Below, piece after piece: positions 1-12,736 of a DNA stretch of 64,000 nt. The position numbers and the translations under genes are program-made. Origin of the DNA: Lampris incognitus. Taxonomy: Eukaryota; Chordata; Actinopteri; Lampriformes; Lampridae. Position 1 is the first letter of the stretch. Every line of letters begins with the position of its first letter. The DNA lies in the NCBI RefSeq assembly GCF_029633865.1, contig NC_079214.1:21145450-21209449 (forward strand), read 5' to 3'. The notes under the pieces were generated by a model that did not search any database, was not told where the DNA came from, and saw nothing but the letters and a program-made list of their open reading frames with translations.

Positions 1-689
1 TATCTATTGTGTGTTAATTGTTTTTATATGGCACTGAGGTCATTGTGAAACGTAATTTCGTTCTCTTGTATGTATGAGACATGCATATAAGGCAATGACA
101 AAAGCAGTCTAAGTCTAATAATGGCTAATTCAATGAAATTCAACTTAAAGGTTGAGAGGCGATCTAACGGGAGACGTACGTCATTGTTTTTCGTCATCTG
201 TTCTTGCCCACCACAAACGGGACACGGTGGTCACGTTTGTGAATGTACCTACAAAATAGTCCTATTTAAGTTTACTCGTGTGCAGAGGTTATGAAAACTG
301 TTGTTTCCCTCATACTAGAATATAGATAAAAATGTCAAGCAGTCCCATGACACATTCTAAAGTAGACACTGATTGACTTTAATTATGTAAGTCAAGCCTT
401 AGCAAACCCTATGTACTTGAATACCCATGTGAATACCCATGTAAAACTATTAGAATTTGCTGCCCTTATAAAAAAGGCTTCTTTTTTTGTCATCTTTGAT
501 GACAAACTCAAAGAATGTCATAGATATAGAATAACATAGTCTTACAATGACTTGCCTTCTTTGGCATACAGTACACAAATACATAGCTGCAGAGGATCTT
601 GGAATAGTAAAATAAGCGTATAGGATTACCACCAGGTCACCATACAGTATTTAGACCATAATATTGGGTAGCATTATTATAAGAATGTA
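1..689. other. Region beyond lingo1 3' end, no feature seen
   Basis: AT-rich non-coding DNA. No repeat family or convincing ORF recognised; it may be further 3' UTR or intergenic sequence. Confidence 0.4.
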
Positions 690-1732
690 GTTTTTTTTAT
701 TCCTAATTTGTAGTTCTTCTACTTTGAACAGGTTTAATTTCTCTATATGTGGTATGCTCCTGGGGACCAAAAGCGTAGTGCATCCTATATGCTTCCATAA
801 AAACCAGAATAATCTCTGAACATTGTCTTGTTTGCGTGCTGCACAAGAAATCCCTGTTTAGAGATGAAAAACACATTTATCTTACCACATTAAACTTCAT
901 AGTACACTAACATAAAATAAACAACCTTGTATTATAAAACTTAATTTATTTTGGTAGACTTTCCATCTTCCCATCCTATCCCAACAGGTATGAACACATT
1001 ATCCTCAGAGCTTTGCTGCAGAATTAATCAGACAACATAAATTCCCTATGCGACATAAAAATCTGTGTTACAAAGCAGTGTGATGCATTGCTCAGCTAAA
1101 AGCAGGACAATGTGTAACTAAGGGCATCAGATAACATATAGCATGTTTACTGAGATTTCATAATAAAACATCAGGACTTAGACAGTCCTACTGTTCTTTA
1201 AGCTGTAAAATTGTTCAGTTAAATGGTCAAACTTTGTTGCGCTTTATCTGTGTTATTTTGACCATATGTAAGCATACTCGTATGGTTTAAACGCAACAAA
1301 ATATCCTGTACATTTAACTCTTCTGGTAAAGCTGCACAAAAAACATGTGAACTGAAAATGTAACCCTTTAGACTTGAATATATTCAAAACCCATAGCCAT
1401 TAAAAGCATTAATTTTGTGCAATTGCAAAATGTACAAGGACATAAGATACAGAAAAAATACATACTGTACAGTTCAAACTGTAGATCTGTCAAGGACGAA
1501 CTCCCTTTGATGTCATAAAGGATCGCACACTGTAGGACTGGCTTATTTTTCTTACTGACTATCGCCGATAAGAAAAATCACAGATATTTGAATATTTGAA
1601 ATTCATCATTTCATCCCCTGAAGGTAAAATATGATATAGTGTCAGGAAGCTTTTACAGCTGTGCAGTTTTTCTCATGAAATGAGCACATAATTTAAGAGC
1701 GGATGGTATCCACTCCTGTACAGTTTGCAAGC
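690..1732 (-). other. lingo1: Probable lingo1 3' UTR
   Basis: AT-rich sequence directly downstream of the lingo1 stop (1733-1735) with no recognised transposon. AATAAA-type signals on the minus strand occur at 945-950 and 696-701. Which is used, if either, cannot be told from sequence. It contains nested inverted repeats at 1218-1318 (see findings). Confidence 0.5.
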
Positions 1733-3592
1733 TTACATGACTTTAATGTTGAACTTCAATGGTGCCTCAGTCGGACTAGCCTCATCCACCTCCTCCTTTC
1801 TTGGCACGTATTCAACCTCTATGTTTGACTTTGCGTTCCCTTTTCCCCTACTCCAGAGAAAAAGGATAACAAGACAGAAAAGGACAACTCCCAGGAAAGA
1901 GATGAATCCCATGGTGGTGGCAATGACAAGAGTCTTTACATCAAATGGAAATGGAACTGTGGCCCTGGTCACATTTGCACCTTCCTCACTTGGCTGGTTG
2001 GAAATGAAGGCAAATGTTTTGTTAGGTTGATGGGGCCAGTTGGGAGAGTAGCTATGCACAAAGAGGTGAGCAGGTTTAGTGTCATTTCCCGCTGCATTGC
2101 TAGCAATACATAGATAAGTGCCATTATCCTGGATTTGGGCATATCGCACCTCCAGTGTGCCATCATTTGACACAGTAAGTCTTGACCCCATGGTTTTGGT
2201 AGTAATGTACTCCTTTCTAGGGGATAGCCACATTATAACCGGGACCGGATCACCTTCAGCTTGGCAAGTGAAATAGACTGTGGTTCCCTCATCTACATGG
2301 CTTTCTTGAACCCTGTAGTCTACAATCTTGGACTTCTGGCAAATGAAATATTTGGGAGGGAGAATATCAGGGAAGTCTTTGAACTCTTTACCCTGCACGC
2401 CCTCGGGTGAAGCACACATAGGCTGCTGTCTATTAAAGTTTAGCCTCCACCTTCTGCGGAACACCCAGAGCAGACGACAGTCGCAGGCTAAAGGGTTATC
2501 ATAGAGAGCGAGGGTTTCCAGGTTCCCTACCGAGTGAAAGACGGACTCCTCCAGGGTGCTCAAGTTATTGCTGGATACATTTAGGATGCGAAGGTGGTTC
2601 AGGCCTCGGAATGAATAGGGCTCAATAGTGGTTAATCTCCCACCAACCAAATGAAAAGCCTGGAGCTTCTGTATATTGTACAGCTGGTTCCCTTCCACAG
2701 TATGGATGGGATTGAATGACAGGTTAAGAAATCTAAGATGTCCCAGGTGACGTATGGCTTGGTAAGGGATGGCAGTAAGATTACAGCTTGTGATAGACAG
2801 TGATGTTATATTTAGTCCAAACAGGCATTTTGGGGTCATGGTGTCCAGGGCAGGCATATTAGAGATCTCCAACACTCTGAGACGATACAGCCTCTTGAAG
2901 GTGTAATCCCTAATGACACTGACATTAAGATTGCGTAACCGAAGTGACAACAGGTTATGCAGTTGGCTGAGGCCATCAGTAGGAACCGAGGCCAGGTTGC
3001 AACTCTCAATGATGAGGCTTTCGAGGTTGCTGAGTCCATGAAAAGAGCGTGGAGAAATAAAGACTAAGTCATTGTCACCAACCTCCAGAGCCCTCAGGTT
3101 GTACAGTTCTTGGAACATATAGTCCAGGAGAATCACAATTTTATTCTCACTAATATCCAGCTGTGTGAGGTTGCTGAGGCCTGTGAATACTCCCAGCTGA
3201 ATGAGCTTCAGCTGGTTGTTACGCAGCCCCAGAGTTCGCAGATTGGCGAGGTTGCTGAAAGCCCCTGGCTCAATGGATGAGATAGTGTTTTCGTTAAGCT
3301 GCAACTCTTCCAGTTGAGGGTAATTGATGAACTCCTCAGGCCCGAGGCTTTTCAGACGGTTCTTGCTAAGGTCCAGTAGCCTTGTCTCAATGGGGATGCC
3401 CTCGGGCAGAGCTGTCAGTCTTCGTCGATGGCACACAACCGAGCGCTCTTGAGCATTGCAGTCGCACCGGGAGGGGCAGCCCGTGGTGGAGCCAGATAGG
3501 ACGGTGCCCAACATCAGAACCAGGATCGGCTGCCAGCACGCCACCAGGTAGCTGTGCCCTCCCGCCTCCCCGGACACCATCCTACTGTTTAC
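1733..3592 (-). CDS. lingo1: LINGO-1 (LRR and Ig domain Nogo-receptor-interacting protein), main coding exon
   Basis: Single open exon for a type I membrane glycoprotein of neurons. In mammals LINGO-1 associates with the Nogo receptor and p75/TROY and restrains myelination and axon growth. Counting from the Met at 3578-3580 (615 residues; family about 614-620): hydrophobic signal peptide about 15-34; LRR N-cap Cys 35, 39, 41, 50; about 12 leucine-rich repeats from 54 to 360; LRR C-cap Cys 366, 368, 389, 414; Ig C2 domain with Cys 439 and 491 and Trp 451; membrane helix about 550-576; short cytoplasmic tail with the conserved EYVPRK motif. Many N-glycosylation sites. The Met at 3580 has a strong Kozak context (A at -3, G at +4). 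The frame is open upstream to a T-rich tract and AG acceptor at 3593-3594, which would add Val-Asn-Ser-Arg from a 5' exon. No frameshift or stop. The signal-peptide and tail sequence favour LINGO1 over LINGO2-4; I cannot tell lingo1a from lingo1b. Confidence 0.95.
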   Translation of the reverse strand, partial: VNSRMVSGEAGGHSYLVACWQPILVLMLGTVLSGSTTGCPSRCDCNAQERSVVCHRRRLTALPEGIPIETRLLDLSKNRLKSLGPEEFINYPQLEELQLNENTISSIEPGAFSNLANLRTLGLRNNQLKLIQLGVFTGLSNLTQLDISENKIVILLDYMFQELYNLRALEVGDNDLVFISPRSFHGLSNLESLIIESCNLASVPTDGLSQLHNLLSLRLRNLNVSVIRDYTFKRLYRLRVLEISNMPALDTMTPKCLFGLNITSLSITSCNLTAIPYQAIRHLGHLRFLNLSFNPIHTVEGNQLYNIQKLQAFHLVGGRLTTIEPYSFRGLNHLRILNVSSNNLSTLEESVFHSVGNLETLALYDNPLACDCRLLWVFRRRWRLNFNRQQPMCASPEGVQGKEFKDFPDILPPKYFICQKSKIVDYRVQESHVDEGTTVYFTCQAEGDPVPVIMWLSPRKEYITTKTMGSRLTVSNDGTLEVRYAQIQDNGTYLCIASNAAGNDTKPAHLFVHSYSPNWPHQPNKTFAFISNQPSEEGANVTRATVPFPFDVKTLVIATTMGFISFLGVVLFCLVILFLWSRGKGNAKSNIEVEYVPRKEEVDEASPTEAPLKFNIKVM

Positions 3593-3645
3593 CTTTAAAA
3601 AAAAACATAAAAAAGAAAGGGTGTTAGCGTACTGTAGATGGGACA

Positions 3646-5180
3646 ATCAGATAGAAAACAAAACCATGCATTAGAAGTCAAAATGTGAAAAAAGGGTTAC
3701 AAATGTGAAATTCAGTCTTTGAGGATTAGACTCATGACTAAAGTTAAAAAGGGCCCCTAATGGATTTAAATGCCTTTCAAATACCCTTTTCACTTCTTAT
3801 TAGAGTGATCTCCAAATGTGTCTCCTATTATCAAATTTAATTTCACAACTGAAAGTACATCAGGAAGCACCCGCCAAGTCTGCTTATACAGATTGAGCAT
3901 CCATTTTTTTTTTTACAGACAAAAACTTAAATAAACTGCTGCCAGAAGGATTGTCTCTTGCCATTTTGTTTCTCATATGGTTTGTCGGTAAAAAGGAACA
4001 CTCCACTTAGAAGACTGCTAATCCATATTCAATTCAGATTTCAACCAAGTAGAAATATTGGTTATTACCATTATCAATGTACAAGTTGACTAAATTTCTT
4101 ACGTTGTAAAATCTCTTCACAGTGATCAATGCAAAAAGCAAGCAGACAAGCAAGCAGCTTGTTTGCTTGCTTGTTTGAACAAGCTTGAACAAGCAAAAAG
4201 AAAACAGTTTCCTAGCATGATAAGTCTTAATCACCTATTTGAATAATGTTTCATTCTAAATTCAGGGTTGGTCTGCCCATCAGGTTTAAACCAGTTTAAT
4301 AGTTTAATGTGGACCTTACCCATGGGTGGGTTGACCCCCCCCCAAAAAAACAACCTTTCAGCCCACTGACCCATTTTCTCTTCCTAAAACTTTATAATTC
4401 TTTGTCATTATGGCCAAAAGGTCATTGGATATTAGATTATCTGATTAAAAAATAAATAAATAAATAACAGAAAACACGTCATGATGTGGCTGAGTAGTTG
4501 ACCTTGAGGTGATTGAGAACATGGACCGCTGCCAAGCGTTGATAAATGGAGAGAGAGAATGTCAGAGGACTTTAAACCCCTATTTGCTTTCTACTCAGGG
4601 CCACTTCAACTTGCTCGAGCCTTCAAGCTGTACGTCCCATATCAATCAAACAATTACAGCCACTGCTATAGCTGCATAACATATTCTTAGAGAAACCCTA
4701 TGCAGGGTCAGAAAGCTGCCTTAACCTCTGTGTAGGCGCTCTGCTGAGCAATAACTGTTTTTCAGTTATGCTTTTTTTAAACATCCAATCTATTATTGTA
4801 AAATCACTCTACCGCTGTGTTGCTTATATGATCCTTTACTGAATTGAAAAAGAATTATCCCCTGATTTTTATTGTTTGTGATGCTAATAATATAATAAAA
4901 TAATAAACTTTATATTGCACCTTTCTAAACAATATTACACGGTGCCTTACACAACAAGATAAAATAATGCACATAGTCAAGATTAAACAACAAAATGCAA
5001 TACAAATATAGGAAATAATGCCAGATCCGCTCCACAGAACAAGGTAAAACACGGTCAGGATAAAGTCACAAGAGCTTAATTAAAATTAAGAGAATCAGAG
5101 CTGATAAAACAAGGATTATGATGAAACAATTAAAATAAGGTGATGAAAGAAAAATGTAAAAAAATAATTAAAAATGTAAA
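3646..5180. other. Intronic stretch, mostly unremarkable
   Basis: A short self-complementary tract built from AAGCAAGC/GCTTGCTT lies at about 4137-4190, and a TAAA microsatellite at about 4450-4475. At about 4885-5010 there is a sequence resembling the tail of a fish SINE or LINE (motif around a weakly conserved CACCTTTC and GTGCCTTACA). Nothing else recognised. Confidence 0.4.
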
Positions 5181-5182
5181 AG

Positions 5183-5620
5183 TCCGGGTGGCGTAGCAGT
5201 CTATTCCACTGCCTACCAACACAGGGATTTCTGGTTCGAATCCCCATGTTACCTCCAGTTTGGTTGGGCATTCCTACAGACACAATTGGCTGTGTCTGTG
5301 GGGGGGGGCCAGCTGTGGGTATGTGTCCTGGTCGCTGCACTAGCGCCTCTTCTGGTCAGTCTGGGCGCCTGTTCACTGAGGAGGGGAAACTGGGGGGAAT
5401 AGCATGATCCTCCCACATGCTACACCCCCCTTGTGAAACTCCTCACTGTCAGGTGAAAAGAAGTGGCTGGTGACTCCACATGTATTGGAGGAGGCATGTG
5501 GTAGTCTGCAGTCCTCCCCGGATCGGCAGAGGGGGTAGAGCAGCGACCGGGACAGCTTGGAAGAGTGGGGTAATTGGCCAAGTACAATTGGGGAGAAAAA
5601 GAGGGGGAAAAAAAGAATAA
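5183..5620 (+). repeat. tRNA-derived SINE family A, copy 1
   Basis: About 430 bp. The 5' tRNA-related part has an intact pol III B box (GGTTCGAATCC near 5234) and an A-box-like segment near 5191. The body contains the family's landmarks (TGTGTCCTGGTCGCTGCACTAG, CTGTCAGGTGAAAAG, TGTATTGGAGGAGGCATGTG split by mutations) and ends in an A-rich tail after GGGGAGAAAAA. It is one of nine copies in this window; full length. Confidence 0.85.
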
Positions 5621-5719
5621 GGACTGTGTGTGCCTTTAGGACTGACAGTACGAGTTGTTCATACATTTCAAGGCTATAAGAAATTTGTAATGTTAATTAA
5701 CACGATATATATATATATA

Positions 5720-7354
5720 CAGTGCATCCGGAAAGTATTCACACCCCTTCACTTTCCCCACATTTTGTTATGTTACAGCCTTATTCCAAAATGGATTAAA
5801 TTCCTTTTTTTCTCATCAATCTACACACAATGCCCCATAATGACAAAGCGAAAAAGGTTTTGTAGAAATTTTTGCAAATTTATTGAAAATAAAAACCTGA
5901 AATATTGCATGTACGTAAGTATTCACACCCTTTACTCAGTACTTGGTTGAGGCACCCTTGGCAGCGATTACAGCCTCAAGTCTTCTTGGGTATGAAGCTA
6001 CAAGCTTGGCACACCTATATTTGGGGTATTTCTCCCATTCTTCTCTGCAGATCCTCTCGAGCTCTGGAAGGGTAGATGGGGAGCGTCACTGCACAGCTAT
6101 TTTCAGGTCTTTCCAGAGATGTTCAATGGGGTTCAAGCCTGGGCTCTGGCTGGGCCACTCAAGGACATTCACAGACTTGTCCCGAAGCCACTCCTTCGTT
6201 GTCTTGGCTGTGTGCTTAGGGTCGTTGTCGTGTTGAAAGGTAAACCTTCGCCCCAGTCTGAGGTCCTGAGCGCTCTGGAGCAGGTTTTCATCAAGGATCT
6301 CTCTGTATTTTGCTCCATTCATCTTTCCCTCGATCCTGACTAGTCTCCCAGTTCCTGCCGCTGAAAAACATCCCCACAGCATGATGCTGCCAACGCCATG
6401 CTTCACTGTAGGGATGGTATTAGCAAGGTGATGAGAGGTGCCTGGTTTCCTCCAGACGTGACGTTTGGCATTCAGGCCAAAGAGTTCAATCTTGGTTTCA
6501 TCAGACCAGAGAATCTTGTTTCTGATGGTCTGAGAGTCCTTTAGGTACTTTCTGGCAAACTCCAAGCGGGCTGTCATGTGCCTTTTACTGAGCAGAGGCT
6601 TCCGTCTGGCGACTCTGCCATCAAGGCCTGATTGGTGGAGTGCTACAGAGATGGTTGTCCTTCTGGAAGGTTCTCCCATCGCCACAGAGGAACGCTGGAG
6701 CTCTGTCAGAGTGACCATTGGGTTCTTGGTCAACTCCCTGACCAAGGCCTTTCTCCCCTGATTGCACAGTTTGGCTGGGCGGCCAGCTCTATGAAGAGTC
6801 CTGGTGGATCCAAACTTCTTCCATGTACGAATGATGGAGACCACTGTGCTCTTCGGGACCTTCAAAGCTGTAGACATTTTTTTGTACCCTTCCCCAGGTC
6901 TGTGCCTCGATACAATCCTGTCTCGGAGGTCCACGGACAATTATTTTGACTTCCTGACTTGGTTTCTGCTCTGACATGCACTGTCAACAGTGGGACCTTA
7001 TATAGACAGGTGTGTGCCTTTCCAAATCATGTCCAATCACTTGAATTTACTACAGGTGGACTCCAATCAAGATGTAGAAACATCAAGGATGATCGGTGGA
7101 AACACGATGAACCTGAGCTCAATTTTGAGTGTCATGGCAAAGGGTGTGAATACTTATGTACATGCAATATTTCAGTTTTTTATTTTTAATAAATTTGCAA
7201 AAATTTCTACAAAACCTTTTTCACTTTGTCATTATGGGGTATTGTGTGTAGATTGATGAGGAAAAAAAGGAAATTTAATCCATTTTGGGATAAGGCTGTA
7301 ACATAACAAAATGGGGGGAAAGTGAAGGGGTGTGAATACTTTCCGGATGCACTG
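5720..7354 (-). mobile_element. Tc1/mariner DNA transposon with IR/DR ends, inactive
   Basis: 1635 bp bounded by TA on both sides (5718-5719, 7355-7356), inside a TA microsatellite. Inverted repeats of about 210 bp start CAGTGCATCCGG and end with its complement. Each arm holds two copies of the direct repeat around AAGTATTCACACCC: outer near 5733 and inner near 5914 on the left, with matching copies near 7145 and 7340 on the right. This is the IR/DR arrangement known from Sleeping Beauty-type elements. The enclosed transposase is broken. Confidence 0.95.
5936..6940 (-). pseudogene. Tc1-like transposase pseudogene
   Basis: Reads as a DD34E transposase: paired helix-turn-helix DNA-binding domain with a GRP hook (HRAGRPAK), then the catalytic Asp in WSDETK, the Asp in QHDNDPKH and the Glu in LNPIEHLW, all present. 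Two breaks: the expected initiator ATG just upstream reads AGG and is followed by an in-frame TAA before the TTG at 6938-6940; and a TGA at about 6083-6085, after LKIAVQ, cuts off the last roughly 50 residues, which remain recognisable down to the stop at 5936-5938. The longest open part is 284 codons. Not functional as it stands. Confidence 0.92.
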
Positions 7355-7356
7355 TA

Positions 7357-9096
7357 TATATATATATTTTTTTTTATTTTTTTGGATTTATACTATACAG
7401 AGTACAGTTGATAAGGTCAAATAAATACCTTACTTCCCCTCTATGAGTTGAAGTCTTGGAGCACATACTGTATGTGAACATGCATTAAATTCACTGGACC
7501 ATATAGCATATTTCCAAACTGAGTCTTTCCAAGAGGCACCTCTTCATGTTGTCTCTCCTATTAATATTTTCAGTATTGACCATTTACGCCACCACCATGA
7601 AATGAAATGTCGCAATATCAGGGAACGTCTTATGCTGGTGTAAACGAATGAGTCTGCATGCAGGTCTAATTTCCAGAGAGGAAAACTGAATTGTCAGAGG
7701 AGTATTGAATAGTTTGGGCCCAGTCTGGGGCCAAATATTCATCATGTTGTCACAGAATCCATTGGGGAGCTGAATCAGCACGCTAGATTGCTCCAATTCA
7801 GAGGAGTGAAATTTGAAGCTGCTCATTCACAACCCAACAATGGCATTTCTAGAGTGGTTCAAATTATGCGGCAGTGCTCTGTAGGGCCTCTTATAGGTTG
7901 TATGTCACACCAAGTCGTAAAAAAATGCATTAGGCTTGACAGTAAAGGTAAAAATGATACTGCTTGTGGTGCACATATACCTCCCAAATACCCAATGAGA
8001 TCAACGTCATGGGATTGAGGCAATGTGAATTTTGGTCTGAGCAGATTAAAATGGCTAGCGAGGTTTTGTGTCTCTTCCGTTTTCCCTTTCTGCAAAATGG
8101 CACAGTCCTGCCAGCTACATGTCTGAAACATTCTGGCCGAGTCCAACGTGTCTGTGGCAGAGACAAGCAGACTGTCAGCACAAACACAAAAGTCTTTCTG
8201 AAGCTCGTCTATGACCTCCCACTCCATTCTGCCTCTCACTAATTATGTCAATTTGTGAATGGATAGCATGAAGGATTTTTTTTCCAGTGGTCATATTGTC
8301 TGAACCGACTAATTGTACAATTTCAACGAAACATAAACATCGCAATGAAAAAACCCGAATATACTCTGTCATCGAGCGCTCAAGACCCTGAGGTCAAACG
8401 AGGACTTGGTAAGACATTTTAATGCCGAAAATGACATTTATTTCAATGTGAAGCAGGACATCCATCTGTCATTCCAGCAACATCAATGATGGATGAAGCC
8501 CACTGCTGTCATAGCTAATAGAAAACAAGCAAATGCAAATGCTATGTTGATATTCTTAGCAGAGCAGCATGCATGATTTATGATTCTGAGAGAGTAGCGT
8601 TGGCTTTGCAAGTAACTCTCCATGTTTCAAGGACTTTTGAGCAGGAACCCATTTAATGTTTGACAACTATGTTTTGACAAGATCCCAAAATGCCCCCCCC
8701 CCAAAAAAAGTAAGTAAAAGGCAGGTACTCTGCATAAATGCACGAAGCTCTAAATTTCATATTTAGATGTAATCTGCAATGGACAAGTCTACACAGATAT
8801 TCAGGAATAAAGACTGCCCATATTTCATAATGGCATATCATGTCTGAAGGAATCTTACAGGCTTTTGTGCTGTAATAGGGCATTTGAAATTATGCATTTT
8901 TAAGTTGAAAAAATCTATTGTTTCCCTTTTGTCCTGCAGAAAAGTTTTTTCAATACTGAACATGTGCTTTGTACAGAGCATATGCAACAGCATAATATGC
9001 AATAGCATGTTTCTATTACACAAGACATGTATGACTTTTAAAAGTGAATTTCATATTTTAAATGATTTGGACGTTCTTAAAGTCTTTTTTTTATTG
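7357..9096. other. Intronic stretch without recognised feature
   Basis: Unique-looking AT-rich sequence. Short ORFs on both strands have no recognisable domain. A C-run/A-run junction lies at about 8692-8706. Confidence 0.4.
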
Positions 9097-9195
9097 ACCC
9101 CTATATCTCATCATCAAATATGATTTCCCTGGGACATAAGAGTTTGAAGAGGGAAGGGATAGGGATACAAAGGTAATACTGGATCCACAGCCCCC
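9097..9195 (+). repeat. Dispersed repeat block A, copy 1
   Basis: About 95 bp starting CCCCTATATCTCATCATC, clearly similar to 58607-58695 in the same orientation, including the shared GAGGGAAGGGATA segment. Family not identified. Confidence 0.6.
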
Positions 9196-9229
9196 CCCCC
9201 CAACACACACACACACAGACACACGTCAC

Positions 9230-9440
9230 CCTGTACTTGTGGGGACCCCTCATTGACTACATTCGTTCCCTAGCCATTAACCCTAACCTTAACCATTATA
9301 AATACATGCTTAACCTTAACTATTACCCTAACCTTAACCTAATCTTAATTCTAACCTTAGCCCGAAACCCAAGTCCTACCCCTGAAATAGACCCTTTTCC
9401 TCATAGGGACCCACAAAATGTCCCCACAAGGTAGGTGGTT
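9230..9440 (+). repeat. Dispersed repeat with interspersed CCTAAC-type motifs
   Basis: Contains many CCTAACCTTAACC-like motifs between GGGGACCCCTC at 9240 and GTCCCCACAAGGTAGG at 9420. The flanking sequences form an imperfect inverted pair (GTGGGGAC / GTCCCCAC). This is a common interspersed repeat type in fish, not a telomere: the motif is irregular and internal. Confidence 0.55.
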
Positions 9441-9466
9441 CCACAAGGTAGGTGGTGTGGTGTACA

Positions 9467-9469
<3 letters not shown>

Positions 9470-9498
<29 letters not shown>
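9470..9498. repeat. (CA)n microsatellite
   Basis: Uninterrupted CA dinucleotide run of about 29 bp, immediately left of repeat block B. Confidence 0.95.
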
Positions 9499-9499
<1 letters not shown>

Positions 9500-9570
9500 C
9501 TCCCACTCCGGTTGTCTCTATGCCTATTTCCATAGTAATGACCTTGGCGAGAATAAGAGTGGACATATCT
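9497..9570 (+). repeat. Dispersed repeat block B, copy 1
   Basis: About 70 bp (CCCACTCCGGTTGTCTC through AATGACCTTGGCGAGA) matching 57835-57900 in the same orientation. At both sites it directly follows a CA microsatellite. Confidence 0.6.
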
Positions 9571-10964
9571 GCTCTCCCCTGTCGGTCTATGACCATTTGC
9601 CTTTTTCTCACCGGACCTGTCACCGTCAGTGTCTTATCTCAAAAGCACCCTAGCTTTCAAATGGTTTCCGCTAGCCTTGAATTTATGCCTCTTCCTTCTT
9701 TTTTTGTGCCCCGCTACCGTGATATAAAGTGGCAAACCTCTGACAAGTCTCCAAGTTGTACATTGCTGCAGCGACAGCTTTACAACCGTGAGCTGACAAA
9801 CAATACGACAACCCACAGAAAGATGAGCGTTTTGCATGAACAGCAATAAAATACGTACAAGCCCATGCTGTTGTTCGAGCATCTGTTGTCAAGTTTCTTT
9901 GTTGTGCACTGTTAGCTGCAATGTAATAACACACGAAGTGGCTGCAGCAAGACATGTGTGACCCCCCCTTTCAGGCCAAAAGTTATGGGCGGATTGGGAC
10001 GGGTGGTTAGCTGACCCAGTTTCACAGTGTATCGTCGGTTATAAATTAAACAAAGCTTAAGCTTTGTTCTATAAAGTTAGTGGCCTCTCTGGTGGGGGAA
10101 AAGTAATTATTTTACAGTTCACTAACCAGAACTCCTTTTCTTGGCGCTTACCTAATTTTAGTACACAAAGTTTCCAGCGCTGCTTGTAGCTGTATGACCA
10201 GAAATGGGGTTATATAGCCACAAAGCCACTTAAAAATTTCATTAGTTTTTTTTTTAAAGTTTGTTTTTCCTAATTTGCTATACGTTTGCAAAAAACCCCC
10301 CCAAAAAAACAAAAAAAATTGGTCTCCCCATGAACAGAATATTTACAAGTATAATATTATATCCTCTGCAGCTAAAGATGTATAGTGCACATCCAAGCAA
10401 CTTTACACTTTCTGCTTTTTAGCATCCTCAGATGTGCTCGCCAGACTCCACCATCTCTAACTCTGCACTGCTGCTATGGACCGTTTGCTCATTAGTTGTT
10501 ATACGTATTTCCCAGCATGGGATAAAGACGTAAAATATTCTGTATCTTCATGAATAATAAATAATCTACATAGTAACCGTTGTTTACAAGGTCAAATATG
10601 TCAGAGTAAGTAGGAAAGAGATGGTAGAAGCCACTCGCCTTGTGATTTGTAATCTGTAATCTTGATGTAAACACTTTCCAAGCAACTGTCTTTTTACTCT
10701 CACAGCCTCCTTTACTGCAAGCAATTTAGATTGTTGTTAATTAATCCACTATGCACTGATTGAGGTTTCCGCCAGTAAAGGTTTAACCCACATCTAACCC
10801 AAATTCTATTTCTTTCACTCACATTTTATGACGACTGGTGGTATCATGAGGAAAACAAAATTGAGAATGACCAGTCAGATGCCTTATTAATTCACAGTAC
10901 TAGTTCAAAGATGATACAGAACAGGGATACTGAAAACAAACAAACAAATAAACACACAATCAGG
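9571..10964. other. Intronic stretch, one perfect palindrome
   Basis: An 18-bp perfect palindrome built on AAAGCTTAAGCTTT sits at 10050-10067. Otherwise no repeat family or coding potential recognised. Confidence 0.45.
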
Positions 10965-11400
10965 GGGCATCCAGGTGGCGTGGCGGTCTATTCTGTTGCC
11001 TACTAACACCAGGATCGCTAGTTTGAATCCCCGTGTTACCTCCAGCTTGGTCAGGCATCCCTACACACGCAATTGGCTGTGTCTGCGGGAGGGAAGCCGG
11101 ATGTGGGTATGTGTCCTGGTCATTGCACTAGTACCTCCTCTGATCGGTCAGCGCACCTGTTCAGGGAGGAGGGGGAAGTGGGCGGAATAGCGTGATCCTT
11201 CCATGTGCTACGTCCCCCTGGTGAAATTCCTCACTGTCAGGTGAAAAGAAGTGGCTAGCAACTCCACATGTATCAGAGGAGGCATGTGGTAGTCTGCAGC
11301 CCTCCCCAGATCAGCAGAGGGGGTGAAGCAGTGACCAGGATAGCTCGGAAGAGTGGGGTAATTGGTCAAGTACAACTAGGGAGAAAAGGGGGGAAAAATT
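10965..11400 (+). repeat. tRNA-derived SINE family A, copy 2
   Basis: Full-length copy. The B box is decayed (AGTTTGAATCC near 11025). Body landmarks CTGTCAGGTGAAAAG and GGCATGTGGTAGTCTGCAG are intact, and it ends in GGGGGGAAAAATT. Confidence 0.85.
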
Positions 11401-12234
11401 AAAAACAGTCAAAACAAAAAAACAAACACACACACACTATCAATCAAACGTAAAATGGGTGCAGTATATCAAATGTCAAGATGGGGCAACTATGAGCTCA
11501 ACCCCTCGGGTTACCAACAGGATGCAGCCCATTCAAAATGAGCATCACTGTATGTAGAATGTGATGTCTGAGATGCAAGAGGCGTCTGGGCCATATTAGC
11601 AATTATTGTCAGCCTTCCTGCCAAAACGTTTGCTGCAGAGTAGAAGTGGCCAAGAAACCCCTTTCAGATAAAATGTCGGGGGGAAATGCAGCCAGTCGGC
11701 AGGGATCCTTAAGGCAGCACTTCAAGGAGTCTTGGGAGAACCCTGTGGCTTCTCACATTATTACCTTTCAGAGGCCACGATGGTAAAAGGAGCACTGGAA
11801 AAAGAGAGGTCCAGAATCTATATCGGTTTCAGTGCAAACCCCTTTGGTTTCCCTAATCAGCTGGGTCTTAACAGGTCAAACATGACTTATTTAAATCAAA
11901 ATGTGCTTTTTGACCCATCTTGCCTCTTTTGTGAGGGCAAGGTCATGTCATCATCATGCCCACAGTGTCTTAAGAGCGAAATGCTCTCCCCTTCAGCTGT
12001 TGTCCAAAAACTCGGAAAGAGCAATGCTATTGAGGGCACCACAGCCAAGTGGTGAAAGCTGCAGCAGACACCACCTGGGGTGGATCACACAATAGGCAGG
12101 CTTGTATGGTCAGCAATGAAGGAGAAGGCATGGAAGAATACCTCCCCATAAAGGAATGTCAACTGCACTCCTGGGACTACCATACATCCAGTAACTATCA
12201 AGCACCAACACTGCAACCATGATGTCTTGATGCA
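11401..12234. other. Intronic stretch without recognised feature
   Basis: No coding domain and no repeat family recognised; a 107-codon ORF at 11732-12055 shows no motif and no codon signal that I can defend. Confidence 0.35.
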
Positions 12235-12575
12235 TGCTCAATAATCCAGGTAAGAGAATCAGAGAGTTGAACCAGTTCACCTGGACACACTGTTTATTGA
12301 CAGAAACGTTTAATCACTCATCTAAGGAACCTCTTCAGTCTCAACTGACAGCAGGTATCCCCACCCTTACACAATACAGTGGCATAACGACCGAAAACAA
12401 CCGGTTTCATATGCAAACTGTCGTGAGAATTAACTCATTACAATGGCCATGTGTACTATTCACAGAGGATTTGGAAATGGTTGCAATCCCAGCATTGTAA
12501 GATGGCGACAGATGTGATGAAACGTTTCTCTCTCAATAAACTGTCCAGATGAACTGATTCAACTTTCTTAGACAA
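12235..12575. repeat. Hairpin-ended repeat, probably Penelope-like terminal repeat
   Basis: Imperfect inverted repeats of about 46 bp, 12265-12311 and 12520-12564, enclose about 210 bp. Both arms carry the AAACGTTT core, and the interior has CTCTTCAGTCTCAACTGACAG, a string I associate with Penelope-like terminal repeats of fish. The hairpin organisation is seen directly; the family assignment is from memory of similar repeats. Confidence 0.5.
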
Positions 12576-12736
12576 CAACCATGAATATGTTAGAAATTGT
12601 GCTGCTTTTTTTTATCTAGACAGGTGGTCATGGTTAAAACATCCAGTTAATTGTAAAGATTGGATAGAGGAGGCCAATGAAAGGAAGAAAACCAATTATA
12701 TGAACTCTAGTTATATGAGCTGCCTCCCATCCCTCT

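Noticed and set aside
9280-9365. Telomere-like CCCTAAC motifs
   Set aside because: Irregular CCTAACCTTAACC spacing within an interspersed repeat; not an internal telomere array.
11732-12055. 107-codon ORF
   Set aside because: No recognisable motif and not flanked by splice signals I can defend; left as non-coding.
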